Counted from the stretch's first letter, positions 1 to 8,808 are shown. The stretch: 64,000 nt of DNA from Bacillota bacterium (GCA_023435025.1 JAEYSE010000093.1:1-64000), one strand, 5' to 3'. The notes: generated from the letters alone by a model not told the origin. Translations and numbers: made by a program.

Positions 1-567
1 CTTTGTGGGTTTATAATGGCAAGGTTTGCGGACAGGTAGTGCGGGGGCGGGCGGTTCGCCCTTGATGGCGGCCGCCACCTCGGCCGTGGTGTAGGGGCGG
101 AACAGATGCTTGCGCTTTTTGAAGTAAATAAGGTTGGGTATAAGCCAAACCAGAATTGCAATCACTTGCATAGCAATGAAAAAGACAGTGTCCATCCGCG
201 CACCGGTTTCCCCTCGAAGCCATATGGATAGCCTGGAGAGCGTACCACCGGCGGAACCGCTCACCAGCAGTACAATATTCCATCGGTATCCTGCCCGCGT
301 AAAATCGCGAAGTTCGATGAATGCCATGACCGCCGCAACAGCAGTAACTGCCTTTACAAAAAACAATGCCAGCTCCAGCGAATTTCCCTCCCCAATCCAA
401 ATGGGGATATTATATATGCCCGAAAACGTGTTGGGTAGCGTCAGCGCATTTATCACAAGCTCAATATACAGGCACACGTTCAGATAGAAACCCATCCATG
501 CAGTGGAGAGTTTCTCGTCCTCCTCCATTGCCGCCTTGAGAACCGCCTTAATACCGGCATTGGTCAT
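1..567 (-). CDS. Small four-TM membrane protein (3' end outside window)
   Basis: The frame stays open from ATG at 567 to the window edge (189 codons), so the stop lies outside. The start reads MTNAGIKAVL. Four hydrophobic stretches are visible (about residues 26-42, 58-80, 90-112 and 125-146). After the last comes a basic tail, IYFKKRKHLFRPYT, then a Pro-rich end. The downstream half of that tail closely resembles the end of the next gene upstream (IYF/LYF, KKR/QKR, LFR, YT), so the two look like tandem paralogues. This layout resembles the DUF2569-type family, but that link is only a guess. No function can be assigned. The 54-nt spacing suggests one transcript from the promoter near 1172-1200. 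Confidence 0.7.
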   Translation of the reverse strand, partial: MTNAGIKAVLKAAMEEDEKLSTAWMGFYLNVCLYIELVINALTLPNTFSGIYNIPIWIGEGNSLELALFFVKAVTAVAAVMAFIELRDFTRAGYRWNIVLLVSGSAGGTLSRLSIWLRGETGARMDTVFFIAMQVIAILVWLIPNLIYFKKRKHLFRPYTTAEVAAAIKGEPPAPALPVRKPCHYKPTK

Positions 568-620
568 ATCACGTTTACTCCTGTTCTATGCTGATTTGAC
601 GGTGCAATGTGGAAAAATCT

Positions 621-1130
621 TTAAAGCGAATGCCACTGTCCCTTTGCAAAGGCAATTTCGCCAGGCGTATATTTGCGGAATAACTCCCTGCGTTTCTGAA
701 AGTACAAGTAATTTGGCGCTACCCAGCCGCCTGCATAAATCACAAGAAATATTACGACATATGGCACATATTCAAGCCCCGCAGAATTATATGCAGGCAC
801 TATATTTAGTGTAGCGCCAACTGCCCAGTAAACGGCGGAAAGTATGAGATGCGCGACACACCAGAAAAATCCGTCTGGACGAAGGCAGATCATACTTTGG
901 TAGGTAACCACCGTAAAAATTAGAAGCAGCAGTCCGCCGCCCAATAAAATCATCGGCGGGATCACATTTGTCGACGGATCTTTCTCAAGCACCAGCAAAG
1001 CGGCAACACTTACAATAAGTGCCGCCAGTTGTACAAGCAGTGCAATGAGATAGATAGAGATATACGCCCGCATCCACCTTGTCGGCATTGGGCTCTCTTT
1101 CAATACAGCAATACATTCTTTTCGTCGCAT
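621..1130 (-). CDS. Small four-TM membrane protein, paralogue of its downstream neighbour
   Basis: This 169-residue protein starts MRRKECIAVL. AAGGAG lies 8-9 nt before the ATG and supports this start. Four membrane segments are predicted (about residues 24-47, 58-76, 86-106 and 120-140). A cytosolic tail, LYFQKRRELFRKYTPGEI, matches the tail of the gene at 1-567, so the pair probably arose by duplication. Neither copy shows catalytic motifs, a signal peptide or a lipobox. It sits downstream of ribU's terminator hairpin and has its own sigma-A-like promoter, so it is a unit separate from riboflavin uptake. Function unknown. Confidence 0.8.
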   Translation of the reverse strand: MRRKECIAVLKESPMPTRWMRAYISIYLIALLVQLAALIVSVAALLVLEKDPSTNVIPPMILLGGGLLLLIFTVVTYQSMICLRPDGFFWCVAHLILSAVYWAVGATLNIVPAYNSAGLEYVPYVVIFLVIYAGGWVAPNYLYFQKRRELFRKYTPGEIAFAKGQWHSL

Positions 1131-1171
1131 GCTGGATCTCCTTATATATGCATATATATGGCTCTGTTTCC

Positions 1172-1200
1172 ATTATACTCTTTCGCTCATTTGTTCGCAA
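1172..1200 (-). promoter_or_regulatory. Sigma-A-type promoter for the paired membrane-protein genes
   Basis: Read on the minus strand: TTGCGA (1200-1195), a 17-nt spacer, then a perfect TATAAT (1177-1172). The -10 box lies about 40 nt upstream of the start codon at 1130. Confidence 0.6.
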
Positions 1201-1215
1201 TCCATGTTTACCCAG

Positions 1216-1247
1216 TATATAAAGAGCCGGAGCAAATGCTCCGGCTC
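1216..1247 (-). terminator. Terminator hairpin downstream of ribU
   Basis: A perfect inverted repeat, GAGCCGGAGCA with a 2-nt loop region at 1224-1247, is followed on the minus strand by TTTATATAC. The U-run is short, so termination may be only partial. Confidence 0.6.
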
Positions 1248-1266
1248 ATGTTCAGGATATTAATTT

Positions 1267-1848
1267 TTACTTTGCTCTTTGTGCCTCGCAACTGGGGGTA
1301 TCCACGCGCTCAATACGCAGCACCCGCGCAACGGACTTGTAAAGCAGGAAAGTCAGTATGCCATTCGCCACAGTCTTAATGGCGTTGAAGGGAATAATGA
1401 TGGGAGCAAGCATATCTACCACCACCTCGCGCGGCACGCCCATGAAATGGACGGTAAATATGAGGTTCAAGGGGATCATCATCAAAATCATGCCCAAAGC
1501 CCCGAAAACCAGGCCGACGACCGCGCCCTTGCGGGAGTGTAAGCGGCTGTAAATAAGCCCCGCTACAAGCACGAACGTACCGGTGGCGCAAAAATGCATC
1601 AGCGCGCCGATCCATCCGCTGGCCGGGGAAACGAGCAGCCATTGCAGCACGCTCACCACGGCGGTAAGTGCAAGACCCCACAGCGGGCCGTAGAGGAACG
1701 TGCCAATGAGTATGGGAACGTCCGCCATATCATATTCCAGGAAAGTCGCGCCGGGGAAAATGGGGAAATGGATGAGGTAAACAAGCAGAAGCGAAAGCCC
1801 TGCCAGCATGCCTAAGTGTACCAGCCTGTTTGTGTTCTCCCGTTTCAT
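1267..1848 (-). CDS. ribU: Riboflavin ECF transporter S component (RibU-like)
   Basis: A 193-residue integral membrane protein of the ECF S-component type. It binds substrate in the membrane and works with a shared EcfA-A'-T energising module, which is not in this window. Visible features are a short basic N-terminus, about six hydrophobic helices, the EYDMADVPILIG segment after helix 1 (typical of RibU-like S components), and a late loop with the motif PFNAIKTVANG. The FMN riboswitch directly upstream strongly supports riboflavin or FMN precursor as substrate. The expected behaviour is repression of transcription when FMN is plentiful. Length is normal for the family. Confidence 0.9.
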   Translation of the reverse strand: MKRENTNRLVHLGMLAGLSLLLVYLIHFPIFPGATFLEYDMADVPILIGTFLYGPLWGLALTAVVSVLQWLLVSPASGWIGALMHFCATGTFVLVAGLIYSRLHSRKGAVVGLVFGALGMILMMIPLNLIFTVHFMGVPREVVVDMLAPIIIPFNAIKTVANGILTFLLYKSVARVLRIERVDTPSCEAQRAK

Positions 1849-1913
1849 GTTTCTAACACTCCGTTTTAAAAATGTATGCTTCCCGGCTTTTCACCAACTT
1901 TTGCAGCGAAGCA

Positions 1914-1943
1914 ACAAAAAACGCCCCGCTGCTGCGGCGCGTT
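1914..1943 (-). terminator. Intrinsic terminator of the FMN riboswitch
   Basis: On the minus strand a GC-rich hairpin (1943-1920) is followed by a T-rich run ending near 1914. It lies between the RFN aptamer and ribU, as expected for an expression platform that stops transcription when FMN is bound. Confidence 0.75.
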
Positions 1944-1982
1944 GTGAAAAACAAGTGCGGCGATTAAAAAAATTCGTCGCGC

Positions 1983-2119
<137 letters not shown>

Positions 2120-2127
2120 TCATATAT

Positions 2128-2156
2128 ATTTTAGCAGGGAGCATACCGTTTTGCAA
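2128..2156 (-). promoter_or_regulatory. Sigma-A-type promoter upstream of the FMN riboswitch
   Basis: Minus strand: TTGCAA (2156-2151), 17 nt, TAAAAT (2133-2128). The -10 box lies just upstream of the RFN aptamer, so the leader begins with the riboswitch. Confidence 0.6.
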
Positions 2157-2182
2157 GTATTCACACGAACTTTTACTCTTCT

Positions 2183-3871
2183 TTACTGCTGTTCCTGCAC
2201 GGAGGGTAAGGGAAACTTAACCGTGATAACGGTCCCTTTATTGACCGTGCTTTCCAGCGAAAGCTTAGCCCCATGCATCAGCGCGCCGCGCTTGACGATG
2301 GCAAGTCCCAGCCCTGTCCCACCGGTTCCTCTGGAATGGCTCTTGTCCACGCGGTAGAACCGCTCGAACACGCGGTTCTGGTGCTCCGGCGGTATGCCGA
2401 TACCGGTATCTGATACCGTTACGTCAACCCGCCCGTCCGCCTGCTTATGAACCGAGGCCGTTACACTGCCGCCCGGCTTGTTGTAGCGGATGCCGTTGCC
2501 GCACAGGTTGTAGAGAATCTCCTCCAGCACCTGTTTTACGCCGTGAATTTCCACCGCCTCCCCTTCCACGCGCAACGCAATCCCCTGTGCCTGCGCCACG
2601 GGAGTAAGTCGCTCCTTTACGCTGTTCGCAAGCGCCAAGAGTTCCACGCGTTCAAAGGGCAGGTCGCCTGCGCCCTCATCCAGACGGGAAAGGCGTATAA
2701 TGTCCTCCACCAGATCGATCAATCGTGTGCTTTCCTCGTGGATGCGCTGCGCGAAGCCTCTCATATCCTCCGGCTTCACAAGGCCGTCCTTCATGATTTC
2801 CGCGTAGCCGGAAATGGAGGTGAGTGGCGTTTTCAGCTCATGCGAAACATTGGCCGAAAACTCCCGCCGCATGCGCTCCTGCTCCTCCCGCTCCGTAAAG
2901 TCCATAATCAGCACTACCACGCCTGTGACCGCGTCACGCTCACGTACAGGGCTTGCGATAAGCTGGTAGCTTCGGCGATTCAACTGAATCACCTGCTCGG
3001 CGGGAACACCCTTGGCCGCCTGCTCCACCGCTGCCTGCAGCCTGCGGCTGCGGTCCACCGTAAGCAGGTGCTTGCCAGTACAGGTCTTGCTGTCCGCCCG
3101 GAACAGGCGCTGCGCGCTTCGGTTGATTGTAAGTATCACGCCGTTCGCGTTCAACACCAGAAGCCCTTCGCGCATGTTATGTGCAATGGCGGAAAACTCA
3201 TCGCTCCGCGCGGTCAGTTCCCGCATCTGGGAGGCGATCTGCCGCTTTTGCGTCTCCAGACGGGATAACAGCGGGGAAAGCTCGTCGTAAATGTCGTTGT
3301 TGAGTGGATCGTCCAAATTCAGGGCATTGAGCGGGGAAATGACATGCCGCGTCATGCGTTTGGCGAGCAAAACGCAGATAAAAAGCGTAAGAACAAGCGT
3401 ACCTGCGGCCGCAGGAAGCATCCTCCACAGCACGCCCCATACGCTTGCCTGCGTATCCGCAAGGCGCAGGACGTTGCCATCCGGCAGCTTTGTTGCATAA
3501 TAGAGCGTTTCCTTCCCAATGGTTTCGGAAGGACGGGCGCTCTCCCCCACGCCTATGCTGAGCGCCGCGATGACCTCCGGCCTGTCGCCGTGGTTTTCCA
3601 TAGACGCCGGGCTCGCGCTGCTGTCGTAGAGCACGGTGCCGTCGGGGGCGATCAGCGTAATGCGCGTATCGTCTACCTGCCCGGCCTGAATGAGATACGC
3701 TTCATCTCCTGTTTGCTTCATACCGGCCGCGATATAGGCCGCCTCGCTCCTCTGTTCCCGCCGCAATTGCCCGGTGAGCACCCCATAAAACACGCCGAGC
3801 GTAAAAAGCGTCAAAAGCAGCACGGAAGCAAGCGAAAGCAGCACCATATAACGATGGACGGTCTTTTGCAT
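2183..3871 (-). CDS. phoR: Phosphate-sensing histidine kinase PhoR
   Basis: Membrane sensor kinase of 562 residues. In order: TM1 (about 8-31), an extracytoplasmic region of about 120 residues, TM2 (about 140-162), HAMP, PAS (around 230-310), HisKA with the phospho-acceptor His in SHELKTPL, then HATPase_c with DTGIGIP, FERFYRVD and GTGLGLAI. The N-box reads NLCGNGIRYN where NxxxNAIKY is usual, so the second conserved position is Gly. The start was set at ATG 3871: its Shine-Dalgarno (AAGGAG) is formed by the last two codons of phoB. A longer frame to 3919 would overlap phoB by 41 nt and adds no domain. It should phosphorylate the neighbouring PhoB when PstSCAB/PhoU signal low phosphate. Confidence 0.93.
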   Translation of the reverse strand: MQKTVHRYMVLLSLASVLLLTLFTLGVFYGVLTGQLRREQRSEAAYIAAGMKQTGDEAYLIQAGQVDDTRITLIAPDGTVLYDSSASPASMENHGDRPEVIAALSIGVGESARPSETIGKETLYYATKLPDGNVLRLADTQASVWGVLWRMLPAAAGTLVLTLFICVLLAKRMTRHVISPLNALNLDDPLNNDIYDELSPLLSRLETQKRQIASQMRELTARSDEFSAIAHNMREGLLVLNANGVILTINRSAQRLFRADSKTCTGKHLLTVDRSRRLQAAVEQAAKGVPAEQVIQLNRRSYQLIASPVRERDAVTGVVVLIMDFTEREEQERMRREFSANVSHELKTPLTSISGYAEIMKDGLVKPEDMRGFAQRIHEESTRLIDLVEDIIRLSRLDEGAGDLPFERVELLALANSVKERLTPVAQAQGIALRVEGEAVEIHGVKQVLEEILYNLCGNGIRYNKPGGSVTASVHKQADGRVDVTVSDTGIGIPPEHQNRVFERFYRVDKSHSRGTGGTGLGLAIVKRGALMHGAKLSLESTVNKGTVITVKFPLPSVQEQQ

Positions 3872-3878
3872 ACCAGTC

Positions 3879-4547
3879 TTACTCCTTTGCGCGGTAGCCC
3901 AGGCCTCGAACGGTTTCAATAATGTACGCGCAATCCCCCAGCTTCTGCCGCAGAGTCTGGATGTGCACGTCCACAGTGCGGGTACCGCCCGCGTAATCGT
4001 ACCCCCAGACGGCGGTCAACAGCCTGTCCCGCGTGAACACGCGCCCGCGGTTTTCCATGAGGAACTGCAAAAGAGAAAATTCCTTGAAGGAAAGGACGAT
4101 ATTTGCCCCCGAGGCCGTGACGGTGTGCTTTTGCACATTCACAACCAGCGCGTCGATGGAAAGGACATCCGCCGGTTCCCTGGGGAAAGAGCGCCTCAAT
4201 ACCGCCTTGATGCGGGAAATCAGCTCCATCATGCCAAAGGGCTTTGTAATGTAATCATCCGCGCCGTTATCCAGCCCCGTCACTTTATCGTACTCCGCGC
4301 CGCGCGCGGTTAAAAGAATGACGGGAATGCCCTTTGTGCCCTCTACAGAGCGCAGGCGCTTCAATATGGAGATCCCGTCCTCGCCGGGCAGCATCACATC
4401 CAACAATATTAGCTCCGGCAGCGCGTCGTTCATGGCTTGCCAAAACTGCTCCGCATTCTCAAATCCGCGGGCTTCAAAACCCGTTTGCGAAAGCGTATAC
4501 AGCACAAGATCCCGGATATTGGCTTCATCTTCCACATAATAAATCAT
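3879..4547 (-). CDS. phoB: Phosphate response regulator PhoB/PhoP (OmpR family)
   Basis: 222 residues. The receiver domain carries the acidic pair near E6-E8, phospho-acceptor D50 in LILLDVMLP, T80 and K102 in YITKPFG. A C-terminal winged helix contains the OmpR-type ending (TVDVHIQTLRQKLG, then a VRGLGYR wing). It is the partner of the kinase that follows 8 nt downstream and is probably translationally coupled to it. It is last-but-one in the pst-pho operon, so it may activate its own operon under phosphate limitation. Organisms of this group name it either PhoB or PhoP. Confidence 0.93.
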   Translation of the reverse strand: MIYYVEDEANIRDLVLYTLSQTGFEARGFENAEQFWQAMNDALPELILLDVMLPGEDGISILKRLRSVEGTKGIPVILLTARGAEYDKVTGLDNGADDYITKPFGMMELISRIKAVLRRSFPREPADVLSIDALVVNVQKHTVTASGANIVLSFKEFSLLQFLMENRGRVFTRDRLLTAVWGYDYAGGTRTVDVHIQTLRQKLGDCAYIIETVRGLGYRAKE

Positions 4548-4571
4548 GCCGTTTCCCTCTTGCCCTTTGCC

Positions 4572-5231
4572 CTATTCTTCCATCTCCGATGATTGGTGTA
4601 TTCCGGTTATGGAAAACAGCACCCACTCGGCAATATTGACCGCGTGGTCTCCAATACGCTCCAGATATTTCGTAATCATAAACAGATCCAGCGCGTATTC
4701 CGCCGTACGTGGATCCGCAGTAAAGCGTTCAATCAGCTTGGCGCGTATTTCCAGGAAGCGGTCATCCACCTCATCGTCAGCATTGATCACCTGCCGGGCC
4801 AACGCCTCATCACGGCGCACGAATGCATCGATGCTGTTGGTAACCATGGCGATGGTGGCGTCCGCCATCAGCGGAATTTCTTCGGGTTGGATATGATCGA
4901 ACTTTTCATCCATCACCAGCACGATTTCAGAAATATCCGCCGCCTGATCTCCGATGCGCTCCATATCCGTAATCATTTTGAGCGCGGCGGATATCAGCCG
5001 CAAGTCCCGCGCCACGGGCTGCTGCTGCAGCAAAAGCCGCAGGCACAGGCTTTCAATTCGGTGCTCCTTTTCATCGATCTCGCGGTCGAACTTTATGGCC
5101 TCCTTAGCCATCTGGGCGTTGTGAGAGCGCAAGGCCGCGCAGGCGTTTTGGATGGCCTGCTCGATGAGCCCGCCCATTTCAATCAGCTCTTTGTTGAGTT
5201 GTTCCAACTGTTCGTCGAATTTATTCCGCAT
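4572..5231 (-). CDS. phoU: Phosphate signalling protein PhoU
   Basis: 219 residues, all helical, made of two PhoU repeats. Each repeat carries the metal-binding type motif E/DxxxD (near DREIDEKE in the first and ADDEVDDR in the second). The segment DMERIGDQAADISE and its counterpart YLERIGDHAVNIAE are the family hallmark. PhoU couples the Pst transporter to PhoR and restrains kinase signalling and transport when phosphate is sufficient. The start codon overlaps the pstB stop by 1 nt, implying coupled translation. Confidence 0.95.
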   Translation of the reverse strand: MRNKFDEQLEQLNKELIEMGGLIEQAIQNACAALRSHNAQMAKEAIKFDREIDEKEHRIESLCLRLLLQQQPVARDLRLISAALKMITDMERIGDQAADISEIVLVMDEKFDHIQPEEIPLMADATIAMVTNSIDAFVRRDEALARQVINADDEVDDRFLEIRAKLIERFTADPRTAEYALDLFMITKYLERIGDHAVNIAEWVLFSITGIHQSSEMEE

Positions 5232-5998
5232 CAGCCAAACCTCCCCGTAATGTAATCCTCTGTCCGCCTGTCCCTGGGCATGGAGAAGAGCTGCTCCGTC
5301 TCGCCGTACTCAATGACCTCGCCCAGCAGGAAGAACGCCGTTTTGTCCGAGATGCGCGCAGCCTGCTGCATGTTGTGCGTTACGATAATTATAGTATATT
5401 TTGCCTTCAATTCCACGGCAAGATCCTCAATTTTTGAGGTGGAAATAGGATCGAGCGCGCTGGTGGGCTCATCCATCAGCAACACCTCCGGCTCCACAGC
5501 GAGCGCTCTTGCGATACACAGCCGCTGTTGCTGCCCGCCGGACAGGCCAAGCGCGCTCTTTTTGAGCCGGTCTTTGAGCTCATCCCAGATAGCGGCGCTC
5601 CTGAGCGACTGTTCCACGATATCGTCCAGCTTCGCTTTGGCGCGCACCCCGTGCGTGCGCGGGCCGTAAGCAATGTTGTCGTATACGCTCATGGGAAACG
5701 GATTGGGCTTTTGGAACACCATCCCCACGCGTTTACGAAGTAAGTTGACGTCCATATTGCCGTAGATATCCTCTCCGTCCAGCGCCACCCTGCCCATAAT
5801 CCGGCAGCCCTCCACCAGATCGTTCATGCGGTTGAGCGTTTTTAAAAGCGTGGACTTGCCGCAACCGGAAGGTCCGATAAATGCGGTAATCTCGCGCTCC
5901 TCCACCGACATCCTCACTTTTTTAAGCGCCTGGAACGAGCCGTAATAAAGATCGAGGTCCTGTATGTCAAATTTAATATTCTTTTTCTGCTTTTCCAT
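5231..5998 (-). CDS. pstB: Phosphate ABC transporter ATP-binding protein PstB
   Basis: 255 residues. Walker A GPSGCGKST, Q-loop VFQKPNPFP (typical of PstB), signature LSGGQQQR, Walker B VLLMDEPTSALD and switch His in THNM are all present, and length is normal. PstB energises phosphate import through PstC/PstA at the cytoplasmic face. It lies between pstA and phoU in the standard order. Confidence 0.97.
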   Translation of the reverse strand: MEKQKKNIKFDIQDLDLYYGSFQALKKVRMSVEEREITAFIGPSGCGKSTLLKTLNRMNDLVEGCRIMGRVALDGEDIYGNMDVNLLRKRVGMVFQKPNPFPMSVYDNIAYGPRTHGVRAKAKLDDIVEQSLRSAAIWDELKDRLKKSALGLSGGQQQRLCIARALAVEPEVLLMDEPTSALDPISTSKIEDLAVELKAKYTIIIVTHNMQQAARISDKTAFFLLGEVIEYGETEQLFSMPRDRRTEDYITGRFG

Positions 5999-6047
5999 CG
6001 TTTTTCCTTTCGACTAGTCCTTTTCTGTGCCGCGCTGCCCGAGCGGG

Positions 6048-6914
6048 TCAGCTTTCGTGGCGCTTCATCAGCCTGCGCGCCACCATAGAGGAAAGCGCGT
6101 TGATACCCACCACCACAGCAAGCAGCACCACAGCCGTCGCATACGTTTCATTGATATGAAGTCCTTCGCGCGCAAGAGAATACATATGCACCGAAAGCGT
6201 ACGGGTGGAGGAAAGTAGATTTTCCGGCACCTTGGCGATGGTACCCGCCGTGTATATGAGCGCTGCGGTCTCCCCCACGATGCGGCCGATACCCAGGATA
6301 ACTCCCGCGAGTATGCCCGGAACCGCCGCAGGCAGGACGATGGAAAACACCGTCCGTAATCGCCCCGCGCCCAGGCCGAAGCTGCCTTCGCGGTACGCGT
6401 CGGGCACGGATTTCAACGCCTCCTCGGTGGTGCGCATGATGAGCGGCAGTATCATGACCCCCAGCGTAAACGCACCCGCAAGCAGGGACATGCCCCATTG
6501 AAGACGGGTAACAAAGAACAGCAAGCCAAACAATCCATATACGATGGAGGGAATGCCCGCGAGCGTCTCCGCCGTGACGCGCACCACGGAAACAAACCGG
6601 TTGCCGCGCTTTGCATACTCCACAAGATAGACGGCAGCGAATATACCAAGCGGCGCCGCGATGAGGAGCGAAAGCACCGTCATCAGTACGGTATTAATGA
6701 TAGCGGGCGTCATGGAGACGTTCTCAGACGTATACTCCCATGCAAACAGTGAGGGTTTGAGATAAGGAACGCCCTTTACTAAAATATATCCAACTAAAAA
6801 CAGCAGCAGCGCCACGGTGATGGCAGCCGCAAGGTACACAAGGGCGCGTAAGACTATCGCCTTTCCCCTGCCCGGATGCGCAACAGCTTTATAGTAAGTC
6901 TTTGTTCCTGTCAT
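6048..6914 (-). CDS. pstA: Phosphate ABC transporter permease PstA
   Basis: 288 residues with six membrane helices. The EAA-type cytoplasmic loop (EALKSVPDAYREGSFGLG) contacts PstB. The start overlaps the pstC stop by 4 nt (ATGA), so the two permeases are translationally coupled. Together with PstC it forms the membrane channel for phosphate delivered by PstS. Confidence 0.96.
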   Translation of the reverse strand: MTGTKTYYKAVAHPGRGKAIVLRALVYLAAAITVALLLFLVGYILVKGVPYLKPSLFAWEYTSENVSMTPAIINTVLMTVLSLLIAAPLGIFAAVYLVEYAKRGNRFVSVVRVTAETLAGIPSIVYGLFGLLFFVTRLQWGMSLLAGAFTLGVMILPLIMRTTEEALKSVPDAYREGSFGLGAGRLRTVFSIVLPAAVPGILAGVILGIGRIVGETAALIYTAGTIAKVPENLLSSTRTLSVHMYSLAREGLHINETYATAVVLLAVVVGINALSSMVARRLMKRHES

Positions 6915-7762
6915 AGGCTGGCCCTCCTTTTAAGCAGGGAGAACAGCCCGTTAATGACCAGTATGAATATAAAGAGTACAACGGCGGTCGCGATGAGCGC
7001 CTCACGGTGCAAGTCCGCAGAATACCCCATTTCAATGACGATGTTAGCCGTGAGCGTACGTAGCCCTTTCAATATACCAGCGGGCATGCGCGCCTGGTTA
7101 CCCGCCACCATGATGACAGCCATGGTCTCCCCCACCGCACGGCCCACGCCCAATACCACCGAGGCAAAAAGGCCCGATTTTGCGGCGGGTACCAAGGTAG
7201 AAAATACGCTTCTTTCATGCGTTGCGCCTAACGCCAGCGAGCCTTCATAGTAGCTTTCAGGCACGGCGCGAATGGCGCTTTCCGCCACGCCCACGATTGT
7301 GGGCAATATCATAATGCCCAGAAGCACAGAAGCTGTCAGCATGGATGCGCCGCTGCCTCCAAACTGGTCCCGCACAAAAGGCACGATCACGACCAGGCCA
7401 AAGAAGCCATAGACGACGGAAGGAATTCCCGCCAGAAGTTCCGTCGCCGGTTTCAATATGCGGTAGAGCCAGCGCGGACAAAAGCGTGCCATGAATATGG
7501 CCATCAATAGCCCGATGGGTACGCCAATAAGCATGGCGCCTGCCGTTACATAGACACTACCCACAATCATCGGGAATATGCCGTAAATATCGTTCCCGGG
7601 CTTCCAAGTCCGCCCCAGAAGAAAGTTGCCCGGTCCAATCTCAAATATGGCCGGTAGGCCATTTGCGAATAAAAATATACAGATGAGCGCTACGGCGAGT
7701 ATGGACGTGGCCGCCGCCGCAATGAACACGGCTTTCATGGCCGGTTCCTTCCATTTTTTCAT
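6911..7762 (-). CDS. pstC: Phosphate ABC transporter permease PstC
   Basis: 283 residues, six membrane helices, and an EAA-type loop (ESAIRAVPESYYEGSLALG) closely parallel to that of PstA. Start chosen at ATG 7762, where GGGGAA sits 6 nt upstream; an ATG two codons earlier is too close to that site. A 134-nt spacer with two hairpins separates it from pstS. Confidence 0.95.
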   Translation of the reverse strand: MKKWKEPAMKAVFIAAAATSILAVALICIFLFANGLPAIFEIGPGNFLLGRTWKPGNDIYGIFPMIVGSVYVTAGAMLIGVPIGLLMAIFMARFCPRWLYRILKPATELLAGIPSVVYGFFGLVVIVPFVRDQFGGSGASMLTASVLLGIMILPTIVGVAESAIRAVPESYYEGSLALGATHERSVFSTLVPAAKSGLFASVVLGVGRAVGETMAVIMVAGNQARMPAGILKGLRTLTANIVIEMGYSADLHREALIATAVVLFIFILVINGLFSLLKRRASL

Positions 7763-7798
7763 GAACATTTCCCCGTTTGTTTCTTTAGAATATGTTTT

Positions 7799-7852
7799 CC
7801 AGAAGCAGCACTTCTGAATAGTTCACCGCCCCGAAAACGCGGGGGCGTTTTC
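7799..7852 (-). other. Two hairpins in the pstS-pstC intercistronic spacer
   Basis: GAAAACGC/GCGTTTTC (7833-7852, 4-nt loop) and CAGAAG/CTTCTG (7800-7816) lie between pstS and pstC. Neither is followed by a long U-run. They could protect or trim the 3' end of the pstS message so that the binding protein is made in excess over the permease; this is inference. Confidence 0.4.
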
Positions 7853-7896
7853 CGGACGGCAGACGGACCATACGCTGACGTTATTGCCGTATCCCG

Positions 7897-8808
7897 TCAC
7901 CCAACCTCGCTCCAGCTGAGCACCTCGCCGGTGAATATGGCGCGGATCTGCTCAGAGGAGAGGTTGCTGAAGGGATTACCGTTGTTGACGATGATCGCGA
8001 TACCATCCATGGCGATTGCGGCCGGGATAAGACCTTCGGCAAGCTCGGTATCCTTGAGTGCACGGGATGCCATGCCGATGTCGCAGGTACCGTCGATGGC
8101 GCTCTTGATACCGGTGGAGGAGTCGCTCTGCTGTACTTCGATGGTGACGTTGGGGTTGACGGCAGCATATGCTTCAACCAGCTTTTCCATCACAGGGGTT
8201 ACGGAAGAGGAACCTGCGACAACGACCTTGCCGGAAACCTCGGCAGGAACAAATGCGGGTGCGGCGTCATTGATCTTGATGTACTTATTGGCAAGGACCA
8301 CTTCCTGTCCTTCGGCGCTCATGATGAAATTGATAAAATCCTGGGCAGCCGCGCTCACTTCGGCTTTGGTGGCGATGTTGAACGGACGGGAAACCTTATA
8401 TGCGCCGGACTTGATATTTTCAACCGTGGCATCCGCGCCATCCACCTGCACAGCCTTCACGGTATCGTTGAGGGAACCCAAAGAGATATAGCCGATGCCA
8501 TAGGGGTTGCCGGCGACGGATGTGAGCATAACGGCGGTATCGTTGGTGATCTGCGCTTCGACGGTGGTCATATCCTCTTTGGTGCCATCCTCTTTCTTTA
8601 CTTCGACCCCCAAAAGCTCGATGAACGCGCCGCGGGTACCGGAACCTTCTTCTCGGGAAATGACGATGATATCCTGGGTGGTATCAAAACTCTTTCCGGG
8701 CGCTTCAGGCCCTGCGGGGGTCTCGGCCGCAGGGGCACAGCCCGCGAGCGCGGAAAGTGTGAGCAAAGCGCCGAGCGCTATGGCCGCAAACTTCCTGAAT
8801 GCTTTCAT
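7897..8808 (-). CDS. pstS: Phosphate-binding lipoprotein PstS with halves in permuted order
   Basis: A 303-residue lipoprotein: signal peptide with lipobox LAGC (Cys24), a short Ala/Pro linker, then the two PstS halves in reversed order. Residues 46-181 hold what is normally the C-terminal half: DIIVISREEGSGTR, then GIGYISLGSLNDTVKAVQVD, SRPFNIAT and FINFIMSAEGQEVV. Residues 193-303 hold what is normally the N-terminal half: GKVVVAGSSSVTPVMEKL, then STGIKSAIDGTCDIGMASR, AMDGIAIIVN and IFTGEVLSWSEVG, where the protein ends. Both phosphate-contact loops (AGSSSVTP and EEGSGTR) are intact, so binding is plausible. Start is ATG 8808 with GAGGAA 7 nt upstream. It is first in the pst operon, the normal position. 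Confidence 0.92.
   Translation of the reverse strand: MKAFRKFAAIALGALLTLSALAGCAPAAETPAGPEAPGKSFDTTQDIIVISREEGSGTRGAFIELLGVEVKKEDGTKEDMTTVEAQITNDTAVMLTSVAGNPYGIGYISLGSLNDTVKAVQVDGADATVENIKSGAYKVSRPFNIATKAEVSAAAQDFINFIMSAEGQEVVLANKYIKINDAAPAFVPAEVSGKVVVAGSSSVTPVMEKLVEAYAAVNPNVTIEVQQSDSSTGIKSAIDGTCDIGMASRALKDTELAEGLIPAAIAMDGIAIIVNNGNPFSNLSSEQIRAIFTGEVLSWSEVG

Noticed and set aside
3872..3919. A longer PhoR start at 3919.
   Set aside because: It would overlap phoB by 41 nt, whereas ATG 3871 has a good ribosome-binding site formed by the phoB end.
7897..8808. PstS as a pseudogene or truncated gene.
   Set aside because: It ends where a normal N-terminal half would end, but the missing half is present upstream in the same frame, with signal peptide and ribosome-binding site. 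Permutation explains it better than truncation.
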